Assembly: GCF_001482285.1 (NCBI RefSeq)
Contig: NZ_LOEP01000021.1
Span: 27,413 to 91,412, forward strand
Length of the DNA stretch: 64,000 nt
Direction of reading: 5' to 3'
Origin: Haloferax sp. Q22
Lineage (GTDB): Archaea > Halobacteriota > Halobacteria > Halobacteriales > Haloferacaceae
Shown: positions 35,617-45,361 of the stretch, piece after piece
Numbering within the stretch: the stretch's first letter is position 1
How the letters are laid out: each line of letters starts with the position of its first letter
Translations under genes and position numbers: made by a program
The notes under the pieces: model-generated
Database searches by the model: none
What the model was told of the DNA's origin: nothing
Seen by the model: only the letters and a program-made list of their open reading frames with translations

Positions 35617-36501
35617 TCACTCACCTCCGTCGGTCGCGGCGGCACCGCGGCCGAGTACGGGTGCGAGGACCGCATAGAGGCGCGTGATGACCGGGAGGCC
35701 GACGAGGATGACCATGTAGAGCCCCGTGATGCCGGTCAGGAGGTTACTCGTCGCGGCGAAGCTCAGAATCTGGTCCTCGGCGACGCCCGCGCCGCCGACG
35801 GCCGCCGCCAGCGACGTGGAACAGGCGGTCATCATGCTCGCGGAGCCCATGCCGCAGGCCATCGAGAGCGCGAGCGGGTGGAGTCCCGTCGCGGGGGCGA
35901 AGCCGCCGAGCAGACCGAAGAAGACGGTTCCGAGGACCGTCCCCGTCATGTAGGTGCCGAGGACGCCGCGGCCCTCGGGCGACTCGATGCCGTACTTATC
36001 GGTGATGACGCCGAGGGTCGGTTCGCGGGCGATGCTGACCGCGGCCCCGATGGACTCGCGCTTGAGGCCCAAAAGCAGGGCGAGCGGGAGCGCGATAAGA
36101 ATCGTACCGAGGTTACCGAACTCCTGTAAGACGAACGCCGGCCCGGCCGCCACGAGGTCATAGAACGACGGCGCGACGAGCGTCCCGTACTTGACGCCGA
36201 GCGGCATCAGCGCGATGACGAGAAGTGGCGAAGCGATGCGGCTCACGTCCTCGTCGACGACCCGCCGGAGCGGTTCGAAGAGCGACCCGAGGACGCTGTA
36301 ACTGAGGACGAGACCGAGGACGACGGCGTACAGGAGCGGCAGGAGCACGACCTGTCCCGGCCCGAGCGGGAACGTTATCGTGCCGATGAGTTCCGCGACG
36401 ACGACGATGAGAAGAACCGTCAGGTGCGTCCGGAGGTGCGCCGAGAGTCGGCCGCCGGTGCGAATCGGTGCCCATCTATCCGCAGTAGTATCGTTTGTCA
36501 T
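35617..36501 (-). CDS. DUF3100 family membrane protein
   Basis: A 294-residue protein with eight or nine hydrophobic helices. GPGQVVLLPLLYAVVLGLVL near residue 50, EFGNLGTILIALPLALLLG and CGMGSASMMTACSTSLAA are distinctive. The last has the Gly/Ser-rich look of a re-entrant substrate loop. It matches my memory of DUF3100, a family without assigned function. As first gene of a three-gene operon ending in an amidohydrolase, it is a candidate permease for an acylated amino acid or small peptide. A TATA box (tttatatac on the minus strand) lies close upstream. Confidence 0.72.
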   Translation of the reverse strand: MTNDTTADRWAPIRTGGRLSAHLRTHLTVLLIVVVAELIGTITFPLGPGQVVLLPLLYAVVLGLVLSYSVLGSLFEPLRRVVDEDVSRIASPLLVIALMPLGVKYGTLVAPSFYDLVAAGPAFVLQEFGNLGTILIALPLALLLGLKRESIGAAVSIAREPTLGVITDKYGIESPEGRGVLGTYMTGTVLGTVFFGLLGGFAPATGLHPLALSMACGMGSASMMTACSTSLAAAVGGAGVAEDQILSFAATSNLLTGITGLYMVILVGLPVITRLYAVLAPVLGRGAAATDGGE

Positions 36502-36537
36502 ATGTGAACAAATTCTGCGAATCGTGGAGATGAAACG

Positions 36538-36549
36538 CTAGTATATAAA
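36538..36549 (-). promoter_or_regulatory. Strong TATA box of DUF3100 operon
   Basis: On the minus strand the sequence reads ttttatatacta, close to the archaeal TATA consensus and about 40 bases from the DUF3100 start, leaving a leader of about fifteen bases. It is one of the better TATA matches in the window. Confidence 0.55.
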
Positions 36550-36671
36550 ACCTCGTTAGTGATTGTCTGTCGGTTGCGGCAGGGATCGGTGTCGGCGTCG
36601 ATGACCCACAGACGGGGTTCGCTGCGAGCGGTCCCGTTAGTCTTTAGCCCACCGCCGTCGAAGCGCGCCCA

Positions 36672-38162
36672 ATGACTGCGCAAGCGCTCGAACAGCGCGA
36701 ACTCGCGGTCGTCATCGGGCTGGAGGTCCACGTTCAACTCGAGACGGCCACGAAGATTTTCTGTAGCTGTTCGACCGAGCCTGCCGAGGACGAGGAGCCG
36801 AACACCCGCGTGTGCCCCGTCTGTCTCGGGCTGCCGGGCGCGCTCCCGGTGCTCAACGAGGCGGCGGTGGAGTCGGCGGTCAAAATCGGCAAGGCGCTGA
36901 ACGCCGACATCGCCGAGGACACCCGCTTCCACCGGAAGAACTACTACTACCCCGACCTGCCCAAGAACTTCCAGATCACCCAGTACGACGCGCCCATCTG
37001 CGCCGACGGGACGCTGGAAGTGTCCGTCGAGGGAACCCGCCGCGACATCGGCATCACGCGCGCCCACCTCGAAGAGGACCCCGGCAGCCTCCAGCACAAA
37101 GGCGGCAGCATCGACACGGCGGACTACACGCTCGTCAACTACAACCGCGCCGGCACGCCGCTGGTCGAAATCGTCACCGAGCCCGACTTCCGGAGCCCGC
37201 AGGAGACCCGCGCGTTCCTCGCGAAGCTCGAAGAGGTGCTCGAATACCTCGGCGTGTTCGACGCCACCCGCGACGGCTCGCTCCGCATCGACGCCAATAT
37301 CTCGCTCGTCCCCGCCGACGAGGTCGACGACGACGGCTCGATTTCCGACGAGGCGCTCGAAGCGGCCAACCGCACTGAGGTCAAGAACATCTCCAGCCAC
37401 AAGGGCGCAGAGAAGGCGCTGGCCTACGAGGTCACCCGCCAGAAGAACGCCATCAAGCGCGGCCGCGCCGTCGAACAGGAGACGCGCCACTGGGACGAGT
37501 CCCGCGGCATCACCGTCTCGATGCGCTCGAAGGAAGAAGAAAAGGACTACCGCTACTTCCGCGAGGCCGACCTCCCGCCGCTGCAGGTCGCCCACTGGAA
37601 AGAAGAGATTCCGATTCCGGAACTCCCCGACGCCCGCCGCGAGCGCTTCCACACCGAGTACGGCATCGACGAGGAGTCCGCCTCGAAGCTCACCTCGACC
37701 AAGGAGGTCGCGGACTTCTTCGAGGACGTGGCCGCCGAGTTCGACGCCGACCTCGCGGCGACGTGGGTCGCCGACAACCTCCTCGGCGAACTCAACTACC
37801 GTGACATGCACATCACGGACGTATCGGACCGCCTCGACGAGTTCACGCGACTCGTCGAACTCGTCGACGCCGACGAGGTGACGACGAAGAACGCCGAGGA
37901 AATCGTCCTCCGCGAGATGCTCGACGAGGGCAAAGACCCCGACACCATCGTCGACGAAGAAGGCCTCGGCAAGGCTGACGACGACGAAATTGGCGGCTTC
38001 GTGCAGGAAGCCATCGACGAGAACCCCGACGCCGTCGAGGACTACCACAACGGCGAGGGCGGCGCGCTGAACTTCCTCGTCGGGCAGGTCATGCAGAAGT
38101 CCAAGGGGAGCGCCGACCCCGGCACCGTGAACCAGTTGCTCCGCGAGAAGCTAGACGAGTAA
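36672..38162 (+). CDS. gatB: Asp-tRNA(Asn)/Glu-tRNA(Gln) amidotransferase subunit B
   Basis: A 496-residue tRNA-dependent amidotransferase subunit. VIGLEVHVQLETATKIFC, CPVCLGLPGALPVLN, YYYPDLPKNFQITQYD and IDTADYTLVNYNRAGTPL form the catalytic cradle that activates the misacylated amino acid. The C-terminal part (LVGQVMQKSKGSADPGTVNQ) is the YqeY-like tail. Full length for the family. It works with GatA and GatC, which are not in this window. The ATG at 36672 has agtctttagc about 27 bases upstream, suggesting a leaderless transcript. Confidence 0.96.
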   Translation: MTAQALEQRELAVVIGLEVHVQLETATKIFCSCSTEPAEDEEPNTRVCPVCLGLPGALPVLNEAAVESAVKIGKALNADIAEDTRFHRKNYYYPDLPKNFQITQYDAPICADGTLEVSVEGTRRDIGITRAHLEEDPGSLQHKGGSIDTADYTLVNYNRAGTPLVEIVTEPDFRSPQETRAFLAKLEEVLEYLGVFDATRDGSLRIDANISLVPADEVDDDGSISDEALEAANRTEVKNISSHKGAEKALAYEVTRQKNAIKRGRAVEQETRHWDESRGITVSMRSKEEEKDYRYFREADLPPLQVAHWKEEIPIPELPDARRERFHTEYGIDEESASKLTSTKEVADFFEDVAAEFDADLAATWVADNLLGELNYRDMHITDVSDRLDEFTRLVELVDADEVTTKNAEEIVLREMLDEGKDPDTIVDEEGLGKADDDEIGGFVQEAIDENPDAVEDYHNGEGGALNFLVGQVMQKSKGSADPGTVNQLLREKLDE

Positions 38163-38174
38163 GAAAACGCACGA

Positions 38175-38184
38175 ATATTTTTCG
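38175..38184 (+). terminator. T-rich terminator-like site behind gatB
   Basis: aatatttttc begins about twelve bases after the gatB stop, inside the convergent gap before the lipoprotein gene. Runs of five T are the usual archaeal termination signal. The run is short, so confidence is modest. Confidence 0.4.
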
Positions 38185-38208
38185 CGCTCCTGTGTCACGT
38201 GCTCCAGA

Positions 38209-38616
38209 TTAGTCTAAAATGTACTTAGAGACGTGGACGACCGACTTTTGGTGCTCTATGTACCACCCATTCTGTGCTGGCTTGTTACTGTTCGTATACT
38301 TTGGTAGCGAGTCGAGTGTCGATTGAAGCTTTTTCTTTTCACTCTTTTTGACTGCGACGTGAGCTGGCGACTCGTCAATCGCCGATTTGACTGTCTCCCG
38401 AATCAACGACTCGTCTGAAATTCGAGAATCAGACAGTGGGATAACTTTCGCACTTTCAGGGGCATCTGGAACGCGACGGCCGATTAATTCGATGTTGCTT
38501 CTAACATCACCACTAAATCCGATATGTGGTACTCGGGCATTACATCCGGCCACCAGAATGGTACTGATGGCAGCGGTGGTACCGATAAACTTTCTTCGAC
38601 TGGGTTTTGGGGACAT
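38209..38616 (-). CDS. Tat-exported lipoprotein, hypothetical
   Basis: A 135-residue protein with a clear Tat lipoprotein signal: SRRKFIG (R7-R8), hydrophobic TTAAISTILV, lipobox AGC with Cys25. The mature part contains NIELIGRRVPDAPESAK, a run of lysines (VKKSEKKKLQSTL) and an aromatic C-terminus (GWYIEHQKSVVHVSKYIL). No family is recognised. The codons are richer in A/T than in gatB next door, and the lysine content is high for a haloarchaeal protein, both suggesting a recent arrival or relaxed selection. Confidence 0.65.
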   Translation of the reverse strand: MSPKPSRRKFIGTTAAISTILVAGCNARVPHIGFSGDVRSNIELIGRRVPDAPESAKVIPLSDSRISDESLIRETVKSAIDESPAHVAVKKSEKKKLQSTLDSLPKYTNSNKPAQNGWYIEHQKSVVHVSKYILD

Positions 38617-38744
38617 TGTTTGTTATGTGGTTTGTATTTGACTACTGTATTGCAAAAAATATCGTACGCCAATCAGAGTTGGTCACCCACACACATGGGA
38701 GTTTGCTGCTACGAAACGAACGTTTCGCAAGAACATCGTCGGTC

Positions 38745-39431
38745 TCACAACCAATGGCTCGTGTCACGGCCGAACAGCACCACCGTTCCAACAATTACCG
38801 ACAGCCACGTGAGAATTGCTTCAACCTGAGGGCTGGACGACAGCAGTTGCGTCTGTTCGGTGTGGTACACGACGAAGTACGCACCGTCTTCTCTGACGAT
38901 TTGTGCGCCACCGTCTCTCGGCCAGAGTCGCTCCTCGGTTCGGACGCTCCCCTCGCGAATGGCTGTTGCTGTTTGCGGGTATGGTGCTGTTGACGACGAG
39001 ATGTTTTCTAACGCGTTCGTCGCAGACATTCGTTCTGTCCAGATGGCATAGTGGCCGTCTTCCCAGACGGAGTGGCGCTGGAACACTCGTCCGTCGGCGT
39101 ACGCGAGATACCACTCATCGGCGTATAGTGGGGCAGAGCTGACGACGATATCGGGGTGGTCGGCTTCGACGCTCCGGTTCAGCGTCATCGCTTCGAGTGC
39201 GCAGTATCGAGTCGCCCTGCGGTTGTAGTAACAAGCGAGTCCGTCAACGCCCGAGAGATGTCTGAGCGCTCGTTCGTCCTGAATCACCAACCGATTGTCC
39301 TCGACGACGATTTCAGTCGCTTCGTACGTGTAATCGGGACCTGTGAGAGCGAGTGCGGGTCCCCACCACGGGGTGAGAATCAGGACGACAGCGAGCAGGA
39401 ACCGTGATACTCGGGAGGAGAGCAGTCGCAT
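38745..39431 (-). CDS. Hypothetical exported protein with C-terminal membrane anchor
   Basis: A 228-residue protein. An N-terminal hydrophobic segment (FLLAVVLILTPWWGPALAL) looks like a signal peptide, and a second near the C-terminus (VEAILTWLSVIVGTVVLF) is followed by RDTSHWL, giving a surface domain held by one helix. The domain between has CYYNRRATRYCAL, which could form a disulfide. No named family is recognised. It lies in a moderately AT-richer stretch between the lipoprotein gene and the MATE gene on the same strand. Confidence 0.6.
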   Translation of the reverse strand: MRLLSSRVSRFLLAVVLILTPWWGPALALTGPDYTYEATEIVVEDNRLVIQDERALRHLSGVDGLACYYNRRATRYCALEAMTLNRSVEADHPDIVVSSAPLYADEWYLAYADGRVFQRHSVWEDGHYAIWTERMSATNALENISSSTAPYPQTATAIREGSVRTEERLWPRDGGAQIVREDGAYFVVYHTEQTQLLSSSPQVEAILTWLSVIVGTVVLFGRDTSHWL

Positions 39432-39477
39432 ACCGACTGGCGACGCCGCGTCAGAAAAGTTGTTTCGGCTGTCAGTT

Positions 39478-40905
39478 TCAGTCGTCGCCCGCCGCCGGCG
39501 TCGCCCCGCGGTCGATAACGCCCTCGCGCCACGTGCCGAGTCGGAACCAGACGACTGCGACCGCGAACGAGGCGACCGCGCCAGCGACGTAGGCCCACCA
39601 GAGGCCTTCGACGCCCCACGCGAGACCGGAGATGGGACCGATTCCGGGAACCGTGACGGTCCACGCGAACGCGACGGCGAGCGCGACGGGGACGCGGAAA
39701 ATCCACCGCGAGAGGAACGACAGCGCCATCGCGGCCTTGGTGATTCCCGCGCCGCGGAACGCCCCCTGAATCACCATCACGCCGCCGAAGAACGCCCACG
39801 ACGGGGCGACGATTCGGAGGAACGTCACGCCCGCGTCGATGACCGGCTGTTCGTCGATAAAGAGGCGCATCGCCTCGGCCGGGAAGGCCACGACGAGCCC
39901 CGCGGCGGCGAAGAGCAGCCCCATCGTCCCCGCCATCGCGGTCCACGCGACCGAGGCGGCCCGGTCGGGCGTCCGCGCGCCGAGGTTCTGGCCGACGCCC
40001 GTCGCCGTAGCCTGTCCGACGGCTCCCGAGACGGACCACGAGACAGACATCAGGCGCAGGCCGATGCCGTAGGCCGCGGTCGGCGTCGGGCCGAACCGGG
40101 CGACGAACGCGGCCATCACGACCGCCGAAAAGCTCCGCGCCCACCCGTCGAGGGTGGCCGGGTAGCCGATGTCGACCAGCTTTCTGAGGCGTTCCGGGTC
40201 GGGTCGGAGGTCGGCGAGTCGGAGCCTGACGCCCCAGTCACCGCGCAGGAGGATGTAGACGCCGGCGGCCGTCGCGAACAGGCGGGCGACGAGCGTCGCA
40301 ATCGCCGCGCCGCGGGTTCCCATCCCCGCAATCGGTCCCCAACCGATGATGAGAATCGGGTCGAGGACGACGTTGAGGCCGGCGGAGGCGACCATGAGCC
40401 ACATCGCGGTCTTCGTGTCACCCGCGCCCTGGAGCGCCGCCCGAAACGCGAAAAACAGGAACGTGAGCGGGAGCGAGAGGAAGATGATCTCGATGTAGGC
40501 GAGCGCCTCGGTGAAGACGGCACCCTCCGCACCGATGAGTTCCAAAAGCGGATATCTGAACGCGAAGCCGGCGACGGCGAGGACGACCGAGACGGCGAGG
40601 GTGAGAAGCACCGTCTGACCGACGACGCGGTCGGCCTCGCGGTCGTCGCCCGCGCCGACGTGCTGCGAGACGAGGGCGATGGTCGCGGCGGTGATGCCCA
40701 TCGCAGTCGAGACGAACATCCAACTCGTCGGGAACATGAGCGAGACGGCGGCGACGGCGTCCGCGCCGACGCGGCCCACCCAGAACACGTCCGCGAGGTT
40801 GTACAGCGTCTGGAGGAGGTTCCCCGCGACGAGCGGCCACGAGAGCGAAAGCAGTTTGGGGGCGATTGCCCCCTCGGTCATGTCGATTCGCGAATCACCC
40901 GACAC
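39478..40905 (-). CDS. MATE family efflux transporter
   Basis: A 475-residue protein with twelve helices in two halves. The first half starts ALLxxSWPLVAGNLLQ-type (seen as LSLSWPLVAGNLLQTLYNL) with ADVFWVGRVGADAVAAVS; the second has YPATLDGWARSFSAV and GQNLGARTPDRAASVAWTA. The family exports organic cations or drugs in exchange for Na+ or H+. Two starts are possible; MTEGAIAPKL at 40881 is the shorter and may be the true one. It runs divergent from topA, with about 250 bases between them. Confidence 0.88.
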   Translation of the reverse strand: MSGDSRIDMTEGAIAPKLLSLSWPLVAGNLLQTLYNLADVFWVGRVGADAVAAVSLMFPTSWMFVSTAMGITAATIALVSQHVGAGDDREADRVVGQTVLLTLAVSVVLAVAGFAFRYPLLELIGAEGAVFTEALAYIEIIFLSLPLTFLFFAFRAALQGAGDTKTAMWLMVASAGLNVVLDPILIIGWGPIAGMGTRGAAIATLVARLFATAAGVYILLRGDWGVRLRLADLRPDPERLRKLVDIGYPATLDGWARSFSAVVMAAFVARFGPTPTAAYGIGLRLMSVSWSVSGAVGQATATGVGQNLGARTPDRAASVAWTAMAGTMGLLFAAAGLVVAFPAEAMRLFIDEQPVIDAGVTFLRIVAPSWAFFGGVMVIQGAFRGAGITKAAMALSFLSRWIFRVPVALAVAFAWTVTVPGIGPISGLAWGVEGLWWAYVAGAVASFAVAVVWFRLGTWREGVIDRGATPAAGDD

Positions 40906-41159
40906 GGTCTCAGGTTCGGCGGGTAGGGGTTATCGGTTCTGGTGTCGCGGGCGCTCCGCACCGAGGTCGCGTCCGCGCGAGCGAGCCGGTGAAATTGAAA
41001 TCCGACGGGAGACGCGGCGTGTGGCGGACGCGTCGGCAGACACACACCTTCGCGCGCGAAGCGCGCTCACCCGCACGCCCGTATCCGCGCGCGTTGAGGC
41101 CGCTACGCTCCGAATTCGGCACGAAAGGTTTAGGACAACCCCCATCATATCGCCGCTCA

Positions 41160-43682
41160 ATGAGCAGGGGTCCGGAACTCATCATCACCGAGAAGGACAA
41201 CGCCGCGAGGCGCATCGCCGACATCCTGAGCGGCGAGACCGCCTCCGCGGAGCGAATGAACGGCGTGAACGTCTACAAGTGGGGCGGCAAGCGCTGTATC
41301 GGGCTGTCGGGCCACGTCGTCGGCGTGGACTTCCCGCCGGAGTACAACGACTGGCGCGACGTGGAGCCGGTCGAACTCATCGGCGCGCCCGTCGAGAAAC
41401 ACCCCACGCAGGAGAACATCGTCGCCGCGCTCCGCCGGCTCGCCCGCCGCGCGGGGAACGTCACCATCGCGACCGACTACGACCGCGAGGGCGAACTCAT
41501 CGGGAAGGAGGCGTACGAACTCGTCCGCGACGTGAACGAGGACGTGCCCGTCGACCGCGTGCGGTTTTCCTCTATCACGAAGCGCGAGGTGACGGAGGCG
41601 TTCGAAAACCCCGACGACCTCGACTTCGACCTCGCCGCCGCGGGCGAGGCCAGACAGATTATCGACCTCGTCTGGGGGGCCGCGCTCACGCGGTTCCTCT
41701 CGCTTTCGGCCCGCCAACTCGGCAACGACTTCATCTCGGTCGGCCGCGTGCAGGGGCCGACGCTGAAGCTCATCGTCGACCGCGAGCGCGAAATCGAGGC
41801 GTTCGACCCCGAGGACTACTGGGAGCTGTTCTCCAAGCTGACGAAGGACGCTGACGGTGACGCCGAGTCCTTCGAGGCGCAGTACTTCTACCTCGACGAC
41901 GACGGCACCGAGGCCGAACGCGTCTGGAACGAGGAGGACGCAGAGGAAGCCTACCAGACGCTCCTCGGCGTCGAAGCCGCGGAAGTTGCGTCGGTCAACC
42001 GCCGCACGCGGACCGACACGCCGCCCGCGCCGTTCAACACCACGCAGTTCATCCGCGCCGCCGGCTCCATCGGCTACTCCGCCCAGCGGGCGATGAGCAT
42101 CGCCGAGGACCTCTACACGGCCGGCTACATCACCTACCCGCGGACCGACAACACGGTGTACCCCGACGACCTCGACCCGCGCGAACTGCTCGGCGCGTTC
42201 GAGGGCGACCGGCGGTTCAAGGAGGATGCCGAATCCCTCCTCGAACAGGAGGAAATCGAGCCCACCGAGGGCGACAACGAGACGACCGACCACCCGCCGA
42301 TTCACCCGACCGGCGAACTCCCCTCGGCGTCCGACCTCACCGAAGACGAGTGGGACGTGTACGAACTCGTCGTCCGGCGCTTTTTCGCCACCGTCGCCGA
42401 GGACGCCGTCTGGGAGCACCTCCGCGTCGTCGCCGAGGTCGAGGGGCTCTCGCTGAAGGCCAACGGCAAGCGCCTGCTCGAAGCGGGCTACCACGACGTC
42501 TACCCGTACTTCAACTCCAGCGAGTCGTTCGTGCCGGACGTCGAGGAGGGCGAGTCGCTCGTGCTGTCCGACACGCACCTCGACGCCAAGCAGACCCAGC
42601 CCCCGCGGCGCTACGGCCAGTCCCGGCTCATCGAGACGATGGAACAGATGGGCATCGGGACGAAGGCGACCCGCCACGACGTGATTCAGAAGCTCTACGA
42701 CCGCGGCTACATCGAGAGCGACCCGCCGCGGCCGACCCGCCTCGCGCGGGCTGTCGTGGAGGCCTCCGAGGACTTCGCGAAGCTCATCGTCAGCGAGGAG
42801 ATGACCTCGCAGCTCGAATCCGACATGCTGGCTATCGCCCGCGGCGAGGCCACCCTCGAAGACGTGACCGAGGAGTCCAAGGAGATGCTCCAGGACGTGT
42901 TCGAGGGGCTGATGGAGTCCCGCGAGGAACTCGGAAAGCAACTGCAGGACTCGCTGAAGGCCGACAAGACGGTCGGAACCTGTCCGGAGTGCGGCGGCGA
43001 CCTCGTCGTCAGAAAGAGCCGCCGCGGCTCGTACTTCATCGGCTGTGACTCCTACCCCGACTGCACCCACACCCTGCCGCTTCCTTCCACGGGGAAGCCG
43101 CTCATCATGGAGGAGTCCTGCGAGGACCACGACCTCCACCACATCAAGATGCTCGCCGGGCGCAAGACGTTCGTCCACGGCTGTCCGCTCTGTAAGGCCG
43201 AGGAGGCCGACGAGGAAGACGACCTCGTCATCGGGACGTGTCCGGAGTGCGGTGAGGAAGAAGGAGGAGAGCTAGCTATCAAGCGGCTCCGCTCCGGCTC
43301 GCGGCTCGTCGGCTGTACCCGGTACCCCGACTGCGACTACTCGCTGCCGCTGCCCCGTCGCGGCGACATCGAGGTGACGGACGAATCCTGCGACGAACAC
43401 GACCTCCCGGAGCTCCGGATTACCTACGAGGGCGACCGCGAGCCGTGGGAACTCGGCTGTCCCATCTGCAACTACCGCGAGTATCAGGCCCAGCAGAACG
43501 GCGAGGGCGGCTCCGACTTGGAGAGCATCAGCGGCATCGGCGCGAAGACCGCCGAGAAGCTGAAAGACGCCGGTATCGAGGACGTGAAGACGCTGAAGGC
43601 GTCCGAACCCGACGACATCGCGGCGAAAGTCGAAGGCGTTGGTGCGGATACGGTTCGGAAGTGGCAGACCGCGGCGGACTGA
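41160..43682 (+). CDS. topA: DNA topoisomerase I (type IA)
   Basis: An 840-residue type IA topoisomerase that relaxes negative supercoils. The Toprim domain has TEKDNAA near residue 12 and the acidic triad motif ATDYDREGE near 104. The active-site tyrosine is Tyr326 in YITYPRTDN. After residue 600 come zinc-ribbon units ([42 protein letters not shown]) and finally a helix-hairpin-helix tail ([17 protein letters not shown]). The ATG at 41160 begins at the Toprim strand; the long in-frame upstream stretch is not conserved. A tttagg box about 30 bases upstream may be its promoter. Confidence 0.95.
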   Translation: MSRGPELIITEKDNAARRIADILSGETASAERMNGVNVYKWGGKRCIGLSGHVVGVDFPPEYNDWRDVEPVELIGAPVEKHPTQENIVAALRRLARRAGNVTIATDYDREGELIGKEAYELVRDVNEDVPVDRVRFSSITKREVTEAFENPDDLDFDLAAAGEARQIIDLVWGAALTRFLSLSARQLGNDFISVGRVQGPTLKLIVDREREIEAFDPEDYWELFSKLTKDADGDAESFEAQYFYLDDDGTEAERVWNEEDAEEAYQTLLGVEAAEVASVNRRTRTDTPPAPFNTTQFIRAAGSIGYSAQRAMSIAEDLYTAGYITYPRTDNTVYPDDLDPRELLGAFEGDRRFKEDAESLLEQEEIEPTEGDNETTDHPPIHPTGELPSASDLTEDEWDVYELVVRRFFATVAEDAVWEHLRVVAEVEGLSLKANGKRLLEAGYHDVYPYFNSSESFVPDVEEGESLVLSDTHLDAKQTQPPRRYGQSRLIETMEQMGIGTKATRHDVIQKLYDRGYIESDPPRPTRLARAVVEASEDFAKLIVSEEMTSQLESDMLAIARGEATLEDVTEESKEMLQDVFEGLMESREELGKQLQDSLKADKTVGTCPECGGDLVVRKSRRGSYFIGCDSYPDCTHTLPLPSTGKPLIMEESCEDHDLHHIKMLAGRKTFVHGCPLCKAEEADEEDDLVIGTCPECGEEEGGELAIKRLRSGSRLVGCTRYPDCDYSLPLPRRGDIEVTDESCDEHDLPELRITYEGDREPWELGCPICNYREYQAQQNGEGGSDLESISGIGAKTAEKLKDAGIEDVKTLKASEPDDIAAKVEGVGADTVRKWQTAAD

Positions 43683-43782
43683 AGAACAAATCGTAACGTC
43701 ACAGACACGAACCGCCCGATACCACCCGAACCCCTCATTTCATCCGCACGCTTTTTACGCCCCCTCAAGCAAAGAGCGACCA

Positions 43783-44505
43783 ATGAGCTATCCGTGGGAA
43801 GACTGGGATCATATCACCAAAATCGACCCTGACAAGGACCTCGTCGACGGCGAGACGTTCGAAGACGTGTGTGAGACGGGCACCGACGCCCTCGAAATCG
43901 GCGGCACGCTCGACATCACAGAGGAGAAGATGGAACGCGTCATCGAGGCCACCTCGAAGTACGACGTGCCCATCTACCAGGAGCCGTCGAACCCCGGCGT
44001 CGTCATCGACGACGACGCGCTGGACGGCTACCTCATCCCGACGGTGTTCAACGCGAGCGACTCGTTTTGGATCACCGGCGCGCACAAAGAGTGGGTCCGC
44101 ATCGAAGACGGCCTCGACTGGGACCGCACCCACACCGAGGCGTACATCGTGTTGAACCCCGAGTCGTCGGTCGCCGAGTACACCGACGCCGACACCGACC
44201 AGTCCGCCGAGGACGTGGCCTCCTTCGCCCGCGTCGCCGAGAAGATGTTCGGCCAGAAAATCATCTACGTCGAGTACTCGGGCACCTACGGCGACCCCGA
44301 GAAGGTCGGCGCGGCGCACGACGCGCTCGACGACGCGACGCTGTTCTACGGCGGCGGCATCCACGACTACGAGTCGGCCTACGAGATGGGCCAGCACGCG
44401 GACGCGGTCGTCGTCGGCAACCTCCTGCACGACGAGGGCGTCGACGCGGTGCGCGAGACGGTCGAGGGCGCGAAGGACGCGACCGCCGAACTCGTCGCCG
44501 AGTAA
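43783..44505 (+). CDS. Geranylgeranylglyceryl phosphate synthase
   Basis: A 240-residue TIM-barrel prenyltransferase that joins geranylgeranyl diphosphate to sn-glycerol-1-phosphate, the first committed step of archaeal membrane lipids. It begins [20 protein letters not shown] and shows [45 protein letters not shown] and [13 protein letters not shown], which carry the phosphate-binding loops. This is the haloarchaeal group I enzyme. The ATG at 43783 has cttttta about 28 bases upstream, so a leaderless mRNA is likely. It follows topA by 100 bases. Confidence 0.95.
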   Translation: MSYPWEDWDHITKIDPDKDLVDGETFEDVCETGTDALEIGGTLDITEEKMERVIEATSKYDVPIYQEPSNPGVVIDDDALDGYLIPTVFNASDSFWITGAHKEWVRIEDGLDWDRTHTEAYIVLNPESSVAEYTDADTDQSAEDVASFARVAEKMFGQKIIYVEYSGTYGDPEKVGAAHDALDDATLFYGGGIHDYESAYEMGQHADAVVVGNLLHDEGVDAVRETVEGAKDATAELVAE

Positions 44506-44529
44506 TCCCCACGGACGCAGTTTCCGCTT

Positions 44530-45288
44530 CTACGCCGATTCCATCGGCTCGGCCGACCCCGAGTTTGCGTCGCCAGCGCGCGACTCCCGAGTCACGTCCA
44601 CGCCGAGCGTCGTGGCGTCCGGCGCGCCGCGGCCGAGGAGCGTCGCGGCCGCGACGAGAAAGCAGAACGACGCGGTCGCGGCGAGCGCGGCCCCGGCGAC
44701 CGGCACCGCGGCGCAGAGGGCGACGAGCAGGCGCGCGACGAAGCCGACGAGCGCGACGGCTGAGGCGACGCGGACGAACGAGCGGTCGAGCGCGAGGTCG
44801 CGTGTGACCGGAATCGCCGCGACGAGCGACCGCTCGCGGGCGAGGGCGACCGTCGCGGCCACCGAGAGATACGAACCCGCCAGCGTGGCGACCCCGGCCG
44901 CGGCGAGCGTGGCGGTGTCGAGCGGGGAGAGACCGAGAAGCCCGAACATCGCTGGATCGGTCGCGTGCGTGAGCATCGAAAGCGACGGCGAGGACCCCGG
45001 AAGGGCGGCGGTCGCGAGGCCGACCGCGGGGAGTTGGAGCGCGACGAGCGCAGCCGAGAGGCGAGCACCGTCGACGGCCATACCGGTGAGGTCGTCGAAC
45101 GACGGGAGCGCGGTCGCCTCGCGGTCGCCGGCGCGAACGAGGCGGATGACGTAGCCCGCAAGGAGAACGCCCGCGAGCGGCGTGGCGACCGACGCGAGCG
45201 TCGCGAGGACGCCGACGAGCGTCGTATCGAACGAGGTGTCTTCGGCGAGCGGAAGGGCGAACGCGGCTTCGAGGTCTGAAACGTCCAT
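44530..45288 (-). CDS. DUF4013-like membrane protein
   Basis: A 252-residue hydrophobic protein with about five or six helices rich in Ala, Val and Leu. The start MDVSDLEAAFALPLAED and the loop RLVRAGDREATALPSFDDL are typical of the haloarchaeal DUF4013 group, where D-D-L-after-PSF precedes the second helix. No function is known for that family. The start at 45288 is set by the MDVSDLE beginning; a longer in-frame start exists but lacks family features. It is convergent with the GGGP synthase gene. Confidence 0.65.
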   Translation of the reverse strand: MDVSDLEAAFALPLAEDTSFDTTLVGVLATLASVATPLAGVLLAGYVIRLVRAGDREATALPSFDDLTGMAVDGARLSAALVALQLPAVGLATAALPGSSPSLSMLTHATDPAMFGLLGLSPLDTATLAAAGVATLAGSYLSVAATVALARERSLVAAIPVTRDLALDRSFVRVASAVALVGFVARLLVALCAAVPVAGAALAATASFCFLVAAATLLGRGAPDATTLGVDVTRESRAGDANSGSAEPMESA

Positions 45289-45361
45289 GGCCGAGGCGAG
45301 GTGGCCGCGGGTTCGGATATAAACCTCAGCATCAGCCGTCGCGGTGGAAGGGAGAAGCGAT

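Noticed and set aside
40906..41159. Small gene in the 254-base gap before topA
   Set aside because: Frames here lack a plausible start, and the sequence holds short GC-rich inverted stretches and a promoter-like tttagg only.
41157..43178. Long frame antisense to topA
   Set aside because: topA has all type IA motifs on the plus strand; the antisense frame has none.
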